From Puccinia triticina (lineage: Eukaryota; Basidiomycota; Pucciniomycetes; Pucciniales; Pucciniaceae), in the NCBI RefSeq assembly GCF_026914185.1, contig NC_070574.1, positions 806,001-870,000 of the forward strand: a DNA stretch of 64,000 nucleotides. Direction: 5' to 3'. Below are positions 32,246 through 41,851 of the stretch, one piece after another. Numbering within the stretch: the stretch's first letter is position 1; each line of letters opens with the position of its first letter. The position numbers and the translations under genes were made by a program. The notes under the pieces are model-generated. The model was not told the origin of the DNA, searched no databases, and saw only the letters and a list, made by a program, of their open reading frames with translations.

Positions 32246-32584
32246 TAATAGGTTATACTGAGTCTTATTCTGATAATGCAGGATAAATAATTTTAATTGT
32301 ATCAGCAAGTCATGATCCACAGCTACAAGATAACCGCTTGCTGACTTTCTTTTTCTTCTTTCTTCTTTCTTTCTCCTTTCCAGAGTCCAGACTCCTGAAA
32401 CAAAAGAGCCATAACCTGCAAAAGCTCCACCTGCGTCAAAGGAAGCCAGATCAACTGGTATGGGTTGCTACACAAAAATGGAAAGGACTGCCATCCTGGA
32501 GGAAATAGAGAAGTTCTGTGTCTCTGAGAAAATCACAAACACTCAACTCTGTCTTTGTCTTTCCAAACCATAAACAACACTTCA

Positions 32585-33545
32585 TGTGAGCCTGAGTCTC
32601 TATAGTGACAGCAGGACACAAGAAAGAAGGGGGGAATATTTGAATTTCTATGGATAAAGAAAAATACAAATATAAGAGAGAGAGAGAAAGAGAGAGAGAA
32701 ACTGAGCAGGATCAAGATGAGCAGATATTCAAGGTTATTCAGGTGGGAATGCACGTCCACTGGCAATGCTACCTCTTCAGAAGAGTGCTGCCAAGCTGTG
32801 CTAGAGAGTGCTACAGCATCCTCTCACCAAAGAAACATGGAGGGATCCTGGCAGATATGAAGGGACAGCCCTGTGACCAAGATTGAGGCAAAGGCCAGCA
32901 GATATGAAGGGAAAGCCCTTTGGTCAAGAAGAGGCAAAGGCCAACAGATATGAAGGGACAGCCCTGTGATCAAGAAGAGGCAAAGGCCAGCGGCTATGGA
33001 GGGACAGCCCTGTGATCAAGAGAAGGCAAAGGCCAGCAGAAAAGAGCAGATCAAGCAAGACACAGAGTTGTACCTCTGAGATAAAAAAGGTTCAGTGAAA
33101 GAGGTTACTTACTGTCAATATCCTAGGCGCCTGTGACGGTAGGTATACTGGGAGTGTTGTCAACTCTTTGGTGGTGATCCTGGGGTTATCTGGGTTGTGG
33201 TTCTGGTGTGCTGAAGTCTGTGGATCCTCCAGCTGCATGGAGAATCCTAACTTCGAAAATTTTCAAAGTTGGATGACATAATCACACCTGTACATGTGGT
33301 TTGGAGCGCTCAGGCGCGACTACAGGGCGCTGCTGCCCATGCATGTCACAAACCACAAACTCTATGAAGGAGTAGAGATATTGGAAAGTGATCAGTGAGC
33401 ACTAGGGTCAAAATTGCATGAGAAATCAGAGTCTGAAGTCAAAACAACCTTATTTCTTAAGGATAAAAAGATATAAACACATTTAGGTATAAAATGGAGA
33501 TAAAAGGCAGACTTTAGGCCAGCTGCGCTGGCTCTAAGGCTGACA
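32585..33545 (-). repeat. solo LTR, family D, minus orientation
   Basis: 961 bp, TGTGAGCCTGAG...GGCTGACA on the plus strand, target duplication CTTCA (32580-32584; 33546-33550). Same family as 26603-27568 in reverse orientation, with more divergence. It inserted into one arm of the foldback element. Confidence 0.88.
32851..33036. repeat. four-unit 46-bp minisatellite inside solo LTR D
   Basis: Four units, each with GATATGAAGGGACAGCCCTG and GAGGCAAAGGCCAGC, spaced 46-47 bp. Confidence 0.85.
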
Positions 33546-34059
33546 CTTCAACTAATTTCAAATGTTTTGGCCAAGTTGCCCTTAAGAAAAGAAGAATCAA
33601 TCATCAAAAAGCTACAAGAAATGTGCCAGAATCCAGACGGTGTTGTTGAACATGTGAATTCAACCGCTAATACATAGATTTCCAAATGTTCAACAACACC
33701 ATCTGGATTCTGGCAAAATTCTTGTAGCTTTTTGATGATTGATTCTTCTTTTCTTAAGGGCAACTTGGCAGAAACATTCAAAATTAGCTGAAGTGTTGTT
33801 TGTGGTTTGGAAAGACAAAGATAGAGTGTGATTTTTTTTGGAGACACAGAAATTCTCTATTTCCTCCAGAATTGCAGCCCTTTCCATTTTTTTGTAGCAA
33901 CCCATGCCAGTTGATCTGGCTTCCTTTGGCGCAGGTGGAGCTTTTGCAGGTTATGGCTCTTCCATTACAGGAGTCTGGAAAGGAGAAAGAAAGAAGAAAG
34001 AAGAAAAAGAAAGTCAGCAAGCAGTTATCTCGTAGCTGTGGATCATGTCTAGTTTTTGC

Positions 34060-34323
34060 TTACATGCCCTGCATCTCTGAGTTTTGTTTTAATTTATCTG
34101 CTATTATTTGTTTTTTGTGGATGATCAGGTCGAGCTCCTTACTGTGCTGCTCAGAAGCTTTAATTTTCCTCTTGAGGTAAGCCTCTTTGAATTTATGACT
34201 TTCTATCTTGGCCCTAGATTTGATGATTAGATTTCGCGCCGCCTGGGCTTGTTGGGCGAGTTCCAAGAATGACTGCTTGGATCCATTATCCGCATCGTCC
34301 GGTCCAGCGCTCGGTGTGGCCAT
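34060..34323 (-). CDS. small coiled-coil protein or first exon, unknown
   Basis: 87 codons from ATG 34323, which has a good context (CACAATGGCC). The product begins MATPSAGPDDADNG and then forms a Lys/Glu/Gln-rich helix (AQQAQAARNLIIKSRAKIES; SEQHSKELDLIIHKKQIIAD) typical of a coiled coil. The sequence at its end reads CATGTAAGCA, which could be a stop or, equally well, a splice donor, making this the first exon of a longer gene. The foldback element starts 13 bp downstream and may have separated it from the rest. I do not recognise the family. Confidence 0.45.
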   Translation of the reverse strand: MATPSAGPDDADNGSKQSFLELAQQAQAARNLIIKSRAKIESHKFKEAYLKRKIKASEQHSKELDLIIHKKQIIADKLKQNSEMQGM

Positions 34324-35017
34324 TGTGGGTGGGGAGAGGTGGGCTGAGGTTTTGCTGGCGAGCTAATGCGGTCTACAAGACTGGTTGGGCTGTGTTTAAG
34401 AGAGCGAGTGATCAGCGCTCATTGATGTTATAAGTGAAGAAAGGTACTTACAATGATATCGCCAATTGTTGGTTGGTTGATTTGTCCGTCAAAGGAAGAC
34501 AAGGTTTGATTGGGTTGAAGGTTGAAGATCTACGCCTGTCCGTGCGCGGCACTCCCACTCCAATTGACCCGGTGGTGTAGCTTGTAAGACACTCAGGGAT
34601 GAGTGAATGCAAATCTGACGGAAAGAGATGTGTCACGGGTAAGCTCATGTACGCTCGGTATTGGTCCAATCTTGGTATTGATTACGCTTACCTGACGGAA
34701 AGAGATGCGTCACGGGTAAGCTCATGTACGCTCAGTATTGGTCCAATCTTGGTGAAGAAAAAGAGAGGACCGGTACCGGGCGCAATGATTAGACTAAGTA
34801 CAAGAGCTGCACAGCCGCAGTTATGCATATATGTACAATGTTTGGTATATGCATAACTCTAGACTAAGATGATTAAAGTTTACCACCTTGGTCATCCCGG
34901 CCTCCAACATAGCTTAACTGCCTCTTGAACGGAGGGTCCCGAAGGGACCCCGCGTCCCCGCGGCACACTCCGCCTGCGCTTCCCGCCGCTTGCCCCCTGA
35001 AACGACGGGACTTGTGT
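34324..35017. other. upstream flank with a duplicated block
   Basis: Probably the promoter side of the small minus-strand gene. It contains two copies of a 63-bp block 77 bp apart (34615-34676 and 34692-34754; starts CTGACGGAAAGAGATG) and a GC-rich segment with GGGTCCCGAAGGGACCC near 34925-34950. No gene recognised. Confidence 0.45.
34615..34754 (+). repeat. 77-bp tandem duplication
   Basis: Two copies differing at two positions, each with GTCACGGGTAAGCTCATG and ending TTGGTCCAATCTTGG. Confidence 0.85.
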
Positions 35018-35020
35018 TAA

Positions 35021-35594
35021 GAGCATCTCAACCGCGGGTGCTAAACCAGATATAGCACCCCAAACCCGCTTTAGCAATGCCACCGCGGGTGCCAAACATA
35101 CATCAAATCTGCCAACTCGCCTCTTGGGAGCTATCCTGTTCGCAAATTTGGAAACAGGATAGCACCCCAACCTCGCGCCACCCTTGCAAGTATCACACAT
35201 CTCTCATGTGATACTCTCACCTTCTCCCCCAACAGCAACACAAAACCACAAGCTGCCAATCATAGCAACTCGCAGTGCAAAGCTGCCTTGCTGCAGGTTG
35301 CTAAAACTGCGCCCCAGTCACGGAACTCAAAGATTTGTAGAGATGGCCATTTTGCACCCGCTGGCAGGTACCCGCCACCTTTCACAAGGCAACTGTGTCC
35401 CCTTGCAGGTACCCATGGCGGTGTGAGATGTTCAATCATAGTAAAAATTCAAGGAATTCACTCCACAACAGCCCTGGGTACCTGCCAGGGTACACAGTTG
35501 CATCCTGAAAGGTGGCGGGTACCCGCCAGCGGGTGCAAAATGGCCATCTGTAAAGATTTGGCAACACAGTTTAGCACCCGCGGTGGAGATGCTC
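35021..35594. mobile_element. PIF/Harbinger-like MITE
   Basis: 574 bp with terminal inverted repeats GAGCATCTCAACCGCGGG / CCGCGGTGGAGATGCTC and a TAA duplication (35018-35020; 35595-35597), matching the TWA target of PIF/Harbinger elements. A second MITE is nested in it. Confidence 0.75.
35338..35551. mobile_element. small MITE nested in the PIF-like MITE
   Basis: About 214 bp with inverted ends containing AGATGGCCATTTTGCACCCG and flanked by AAAGATTTG on both sides (35329-35337; 35552-35560). A 9-bp duplication suggests a Mutator-type origin. Contains GGTACCCGCC palindromes. Confidence 0.75.
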
Positions 35595-35797
35595 TAAGTA
35601 GCACTCCAACCCCGCCCGGCCCGCCGTTCCACCCTCAACCACTTTGATCCAAACACAATGATTCTCTGTGCGCTTGTGGCCTACGGCACCAAAATCCTCA
35701 CCAAACACACCATTAACCCCACCAAGAACTTCTCCAAAGGTCTGTCTCTCCCACCTGTTAAGCCCAAAACACACTGACTATACACACTTACCTATGA

Positions 35798-35828
35798 CTA
35801 GACTTTTAGGGCGGCTTCGCCGCTGCTT
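35798..35828 (-). mobile_element. Helitron-like 3' terminus 2
   Basis: Minus strand: hairpin GCGGCGAAGCCGC, 11 bases, CTAG, then T. Same structure as termini 1 and 3, with different sequence inward. Confidence 0.6.
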
Positions 35829-36480
35829 GTCTCAGACTGTGCATTAAGATCAGGTTTAATTCAGACACTATTGCAAAGTCTCCCTCACAGCCACTGAAGA
35901 AATATAATTTAATAAGTGAAACCATTTCATTTGGGGACATCAGATGATTTTGAAATAAACAATGAATCAGTGTTGAGGAAAAGTATACATAACATTTTTT
36001 CACAGCCCCATGTGGCTGCTAATGCAGTGCTTGATTGTTTGGACCAAAAGAATAGACCAACCTGATGAGCACACCTTTGCTGCGCCATAGAATGTTTGTT
36101 TCACCAAAGCAGAGCTCGCAGGACAAGCAAGACAGTCACAAGCAATTGGGGTGCGCATACGGGAAGATTCTCTGTGGTTTGATTGATGTTGATCACTGGC
36201 GAGGGCGGGATTGTTTGGAGGGGTTGATTGTCTGGGGTCTTTGTCTTTGGCAGCCATAACTAAAAAAATTGAGAAGCAAAAACTCTGAAAGAACAGATGA
36301 TGGGGGCGACAGACTGAGGAAGGGGAGGGAAGTAGAGCTTGAGGTACCAAACCACAGTGGGATGTATGAATTGGAGGAGCCAAGGGGTATTTGGAAAAGC
36401 CAGCAGCCACCCTCTCCGGAGTCTCTTGCAGCGCACAGCAGAGGTCTTGGGATCCATCATATCCAAGACCTCGACTGTGG
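35829..36480. other. interval without a recognised gene
   Basis: Probably Helitron interior or flank. A minus-strand open frame at 36000-36410 shows no family features. Confidence 0.35.
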
Positions 36481-36800
36481 GCTATGCTGCCGCCTCGAAA
36501 AAAATCAGAGCTGCTGCGCTATTGCGCTTTCACAGCAGAAAAGCACATGCAGCGCAACTTTAGCGCCAAAAAGCTTTTTTCAGCTGCGCTGCACTATATT
36601 AGCTCAAAAGCGCAGCTTTTCCCGCTGCGCTTGCGCTTTTTCACCTGGGGAATAGCGCAAGTGAGCTACATTTAGCCGTAGCGCAGTGGTTTATGGCTGC
36701 GCTACAGCTTTTTGGGGCGGGCACGTAGCGGGCGCCCGCTGCGCTGCGCTAAAACGGGCTCTTTTTGTAGCGCAGCGCAGCCTTTCACCATTGCTGCAGC
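36481..36800. repeat. AGCGCA / TGCGCT-rich segment
   Basis: About twenty AGCGCA or TGCGCT hexamers (and GCTGCGCT variants) in both orientations in 320 bp. Such clusters resemble subterminal transposase-binding repeats of hAT or CACTA elements, but I could not find the element ends. Confidence 0.5.
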
Positions 36801-37177
36801 CTTCGACTGGAAGGATTGCCTTCCAGTCGAAGGGGCTCTGCAGCCTCTTCGACTGGAAGGATTCCCTTCCGGTCGAGGGGGCTCTGCAGCCTCTTCAACT
36901 GGAAGGATTCCCTTCCGGTCGAAGGGGCTCTACAGCCTCTACGACTGGAAGGATTCCCTTCCGGTCGAAGGGGCTCTACAGCCTCTTCGACTGGAAGGAT
37001 TCCCTACCAGTCCAAGGGGCTCTGCAGCCTCTTCGACTGGAAGGATTCCCTTCCGGTCAAAGGGGCTCTACAGACTCTGCGACTGGAAGGATTCCCTTCC
37101 GGTCAAAGGGGCTCTGCAGCCTCTTCAACTGGAAGGATTCCCTTCCGGTCGAAGGGGCTCTACAGCCTCTTTGACTG
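36801..37177. repeat. 46-bp satellite of hairpin units (8.2 copies)
   Basis: Units start every 46 bp from 36801 (36847, 36893 and so on). Each contains an imperfect palindrome TTCGACTGGAAGG - 4 bp - CCTTCCGGTCGAA followed by GGGGCTCTACAGCC. The array stops at the first base of the copia-B LTR. All three plus frames are open because the unit lacks stops; these are not genes. Confidence 0.95.
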
Positions 37178-37567
37178 TGTTAGATTTTGCACAACTAAGA
37201 GGTTATTTCATTTCTTGTAAGTGAATGGTCAATCCAACAATCTTGGAGACAGAGATGGAAATGGAAAACAATTGTGTACCTAAGAGCAGATCCGCTCGGT
37301 ACTGAGAAAGAATAAGATTTGGTAAATCTAAAGTGCTACTGTGTAGCTGGAGAAACCTTTGGGTTCTGGGAGCTGACAAGATTTATCTTGTCAGTGATTG
37401 CGCTCCGTTGGATGCACTGATAAGTAAGATTTATGTTACTTAGGCTCGTGGGTCTTGTTCCTCAAGATTCACCAATACAAGCAAGGAGGGATCTGGGACC
37501 GCGGTTTCCTGTTGCTGTGCACAAGAACAACCGTCAGTCTAAAGTCATTTATGACTATGGCACTACA
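37178..37567 (-). repeat. copia-B 3' LTR
   Basis: About 390 bp, TGTTAGATTTTGCAC (37178) to GGCACTACA (37567) on the plus strand; preceded on the minus strand by a purine-rich GGAGGTAAGATTATCGC. The end is placed by comparison with the related LTR at 52726-53135. Confidence 0.7.
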
Positions 37568-37603
37568 GCGATAATCTTACCTCCGTTGTTGGGGTTAGAG
37601 ATT

Positions 37604-40600
37604 CTATTGCTGAGGCTGAAACCTTGTCGGTCTATGGCGTCGGATGCGAGTGGGCTGCGAGATCGTAAAGATGCTCTGATCAGCTCCATCTGTCCTAGCT
37701 GAGGCTATCCCAAACGGACTCACATAACTGATAGGTGTTTTGTCCTGTTTGGGTCGCTTGGGCGCTTCGTCGGTTGCTGACGTGGCTAAAGGATTGGGAG
37801 CGGATGAATTAGCTTTAGCCTGCTTCATCCGCCTGAGGGCGACATGCATATTGCATGCACCTGGAGGTCGCGCGGGCTCACCTTGGTCCCCAATAGGGTT
37901 AGATCTATTAGCCTTGTGCTTCCTCTGATTCGGGGATGTACCCAAATCCTGACATCCCGCCATGCTTCGAGCCGGTAGGCTGGAAGCAGACTGAGATAAG
38001 GATTTGATGCCAATGAGCTCCAGCGCTCTGCAAATGATAACGCGGCTGACGGGCTTAGTGAGAAAATTAGCCGCATTGGCTTCTGACCAGATGTAGCCAA
38101 GTTTGATGAGCTTTTGGACCACAAGTTCCCGAACAAAGTGCAGGCGTATTGACATATGCTTGGTCCTGAAACTATTCTGCGAAGTCTCGCTGTTTGCCAG
38201 ATCAATCGCCCCTTTGTTGTCCACTAGGACCTGAATGTGCTGTTCTTCTGGTCTGATCTTCACTTCGGAGATTAGATTCGATAACCAGGCAAGCTCCCGG
38301 CCTAGGTCCGAGAGCGCCTTGTACTTGGCCTCCGTCGTTGACAAGGAGACAGTTGCTTGCTTAGAAGATTTCCATGCCAGCAAATGAGTACCGGACATGA
38401 TTGCAAAGCCAGTAGATGAGCGGCGAGTGTCGGGACAGTTCCCCCAGTCCGCGTCAACGTAAGCCTTCAATGCGTTATCCTTGTTTTTAACGTAGGTTAA
38501 TCCCAAGTTGCGAGTGCAGGAAAGATACCGATATACCTGAACTGCTGCATGATAGTGTAGCATGCCTGGAGATTCCAGATACTGTGATAACAAGCTCACC
38601 GCGTAGGCGATGTCGGGACGAGTCAGAACGCTTAAGTAGTTAAGCGAGCCGATGAGCGCTCTGTAATTGACACCGGTCTTGCAAAACTCAATGATTTCTT
38701 TCTGCGTTGCTTTCCGGAGATACGCCTTTGGATTCAGAGGACAGCTGGCCGGATGAAGCTTATCAAAGCCAAATCCTTCCAGCTTGCAATCAATGAACTG
38801 CGATTGATTTATTTGGACGCCGTCGACAGAACACTTGATGTTCATGCCCAGCAGGAATACCGCCTCCGCCATGTATTTGATCTTGAATTTGGCCTCCATC
38901 TTGGCCTTGAATTTCAGAGGGTTCTTGCTAACAAAGACAAGATCATCTACATGAGCAAATACATACATATCTTCTTGGCCGGACACACCCCGTCGATAGA
39001 AGACACAGGGGTCCACTACTGAAATTGTGAATCCGATTTTCTTCAGATAAGTCAACAGTCGGTTGTACCAGACTAGAGGCGCTTGTCAAAGGCCGTATAT
39101 CGCTTTCTTCAGCTCCAGAACAGTGTTTGGCGGGAATTCAAGGCCGGGTGGCGGTAGAAGAGTAACTTTGTCCTTGAGGGGACACGTGAGAAAAGCACTG
39201 CAAACATCCAGTTGATGTATCGCAAGGTTGTTGTCCACTGCAAAAGAGATGAAAAGACGCAGCGCGCACGGTCGACCGGTTGGGGCAAATCTTGATTCAA
39301 AGTTAACGCCGTGAGTCTGTCAAAAGCCCTGCGCACAGATGCGCGCCTTGAACTCGGTGACCTGATTGTCAGGACCGAGCTTCTTCCAAAATGCCCATGT
39401 GGCAGGTATGGGAGCATCAGCGGGTTCTTGAGCTCGTTGCAGCCAGACATCGTGCTGGATCATGTTAGCGGCTTCCTTCAATTCCGCCTCCTTCCAGTTC
39501 AGCGATTCAGCTGAGCGCATGGCTTGCTTGTGGTTGGCCGGATCGGTCAAAGCCGTGGTGTGGTACATTTGCCGACGACTGTAATTCCGAATATTAGCCG
39601 GATCAATGTCACTGACAATCTGAGTAGGGTGTTTTGGGCCGATGACCTTGATGGTTCTGGGTTGCCGCGGCTCCGGAATGATTCCTTCTTGACGAGGGCT
39701 TGCTCCTTCATCATCGTCAGTGAGCTCATCCTGATCTTCCAAACGAGGCCCTGGGGGCATGTCACCTAGAATTTGATTGATCTCATCTTCCTCCTCGCGC
39801 TCCTCATCTTTGGCTCTTTGCTGATCAGCCAGGTCCTGCTCCTCTGCGAAGGGCATTGGCTCGGAGGAGGTGAAAGACGGTAGCTTGTCGAGATCGTAGA
39901 CATTGAGACTTTTGCGCAGAGCCGCACATTGCGGAAAAGCGGTTTCGTCAAAGTGAACTTGCTTTGACGTTACAATAGTTCTGTCATCCGGTCGATATAT
40001 CCGATAAGAAGAAAAATCGTTGTCATAACCTAGAATGACACCGTCCCACGTGATAGGGCCAAACTTCTGACCCCTGTTCTGTTTGGGCTTGACAATCCAT
40101 GCCCAACAGCCGAACGGCCTGAAAAACTTGAGATTTGGCTTCATTTGAAACATGAGCTTGATAGGCGAAGCTCGGCTCTTTGACAACAACGGTAGGCTGT
40201 TGGTTGTTGCTGTTGCCGCCTTCACCGCCTCGCCCCACCATTCAGGGGCCATATTGGCCTGCATCATCTGCGTCCTCGTCATTCCAATGACTGTGCAATT
40301 GGCCCTTTCGGCGAATCCATTGTGTTGAGGTGTGTAGGGCGGTGACACGTGATGTTGAATGCCGGCCTCCTTCAGTATTTCACTAAGGTTCTTGCTTACG
40401 AACTCGCCCCCGCCGTCCGTTATCAATCGCTTGACTGACTTGCCAGTATGATTTTCGAAGAACGTCTTGAATTCCAATATGGCTGCCAACGCTCCGCTCT
40501 TCTCCTTCAAAATCTCCGTGTGAATGTAGCCGGAGTATTGGTCGACTATCATCAGGAAGTAACGAGCCCCACTATTGGTTGCGGGGGAGATCGGACCGAC

Positions 40601-41272
40601 CAAGTCTGCATGGACAGTGTCCAGAGGCACAGGAGCTGGCTTGCAGTGGCTATTAAAGGGTAATCGAGTAATCTTCCCTTTCATACAAGAATTGCATGCC
40701 TTGGTCTCCTCTGCGGGTAGAGCCTTGCCGAGCATTGTCTCAATGCGCTTTCTACTTGCGTGACCCATGCGCCGGTGCCAGAGTTTGAAGTCGCTAAGCG
40801 TAGGGGCGGCTTTGACTTCAGTCAGATTTGCTGATGGTTGCTCTTGCAAATCACAAAGACCGATGATCTCAAAGATGAAGTTTGATGTATCAATTGCAAG
40901 AGAGCTTAGGTTGTCAATCTTCACTTCAAAGCCCGTTGGCGAGGGTGTGATCGCGGCTTGGTTCTCCATCAGCTGAGCAAAGGAAATGAGACTGCGCGTC
41001 AGGTTTGGGACGTATAAGGCATCCTTCAACACTATGGATGCCCCATTTGAGAAGCGTAAGGTTGCGTTGCCTTTTGCTACGGCGAATAGCTCTTTTTGAT
41101 CCCATTTATTGCCCGTGGCAATACTGACTCGGACTGGGGTTGACGTATTGAAAAGCTCAAAGGAGTTGAGCATATGATGACTTGCTCCCGAGTCCAGGAC
41201 CATGCGTAAGTGCTTGGTAGCGCCCTCAGCTCCAGTGAGATATCCAAATGCCGGACAGACAATATTAGCCAA
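37604..41272 (-). pseudogene. copia-B Pol (protease to RNase H), two in-frame TGA
   Basis: Single minus-strand frame. Protease VLDSGASHHM (about 41195-41170), GAG-pre-integrase (LWHRRMGHASRKR, CNSCMKGK), integrase with all three catalytic residues (HADLVGPI, LITDGGGEF, NGFAERAN), acidic linker, RT (TEFKARICAQGF ... LDVCSAFL ... AHVDDLVFVS) and RNase H (YVDADWGNC, STTEAKYKALS, DNKGAIDL). TGA interrupts at 39320-39322 (after CAQGF, where copia proteins usually have Arg or Lys) and 39086-39088 (after AIYGL, same expectation). The RNase H motif TEAEY appears as TEAKY. A basic tail (PKRPKQDK) follows. Confidence 0.9.
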
Positions 41273-41851
41273 GGAGCTTGGCTCTGCTTGTCAGCCTTAG
41301 AGATACAACAAGTATCCTAAAGTCTGCAAAAACTAGTAAACCATTTACAAATCCTGAAATATTATTGAATATTCAAAATCCTCGTGTTAAATTAAGGGGC
41401 ATGCTAAATGCACCCCAAGAAATTACTTCATGCACACCAAAAGGGGGTGCAGCCCATCCATACCCCAAATAAATTGGGGTGTACATCCACACACCCCAGT
41501 AAAAATTGGGTATCGTCCCCTGTACCCCATGCCTCCTGGGGTGAGCCCTAGGGTACACCAAGCACAATGAAATCAATGGGGTGAACAGCCCCGGAACCCC
41601 ATCATAGCTGGGGTGCATATACCCCACACCCAATTCATGATAGAGTGACCCCCCACGAAAGGGGTGAGCTGCTTGGAACCCCAGATATATCTGGGGTGTC
41701 ACACCCGCGTACACCAACCCATCAATATCTGGGGTGCATAACTCAGTCTCATCTCACCGGTCTCCGATGTACTAGATCCCTCCGCAAATACTTCAGCCCA
41801 GAGAAATCAACACCACCAAGCAAGCCAAAACCTCAGACCTCATCTGCAAAA

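Larger units (their letters stand above)
32311..34047. mobile_element. long foldback (inverted-repeat) element, split by a solo LTR
   Basis: After removal of the solo LTR (32585-33545 plus one CTTCA) two arms of about 380 bp are inverted copies: the outer ends CATGATCCACAGCTAC (32311) and GTAGCTGTGGATCATG (ending 34047), the inner arms meeting near 33653 and 33686 around a loop of about 30 bp. The arms include a polypyrimidine stretch. No coding sequence. Transcribed, it would form a near-perfect hairpin RNA. Confidence 0.8.
37178..41288 (-). mobile_element. Ty1/copia element copia-B, cut by the gypsy insertion
   Basis: Minus-strand element with its 3' LTR at 37178-37567 and pol at 37604-41272. 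The coding region is cut between protease and gag at 41288, where the gypsy-A LTR begins. The missing gag and 5' LTR should lie beyond the right end of the window. Confidence 0.88.

Noticed and set aside
26603..33545. A full-length LTR retrotransposon with its ends at the two family D LTRs
   Set aside because: The LTRs are inverted relative to each other and each has its own 5-bp duplication, so both are solo LTRs.
36801..37177. Possible CRISPR-like repeat/spacer structure
   Set aside because: The spacer part is also repeated, so it is a plain tandem satellite of 46 bp.
36686..37224. Three overlapping plus-strand frames with LEGFPSGRRGS-type repeats
   Set aside because: They result from the 46-bp satellite; the same peptides appear in all frames.
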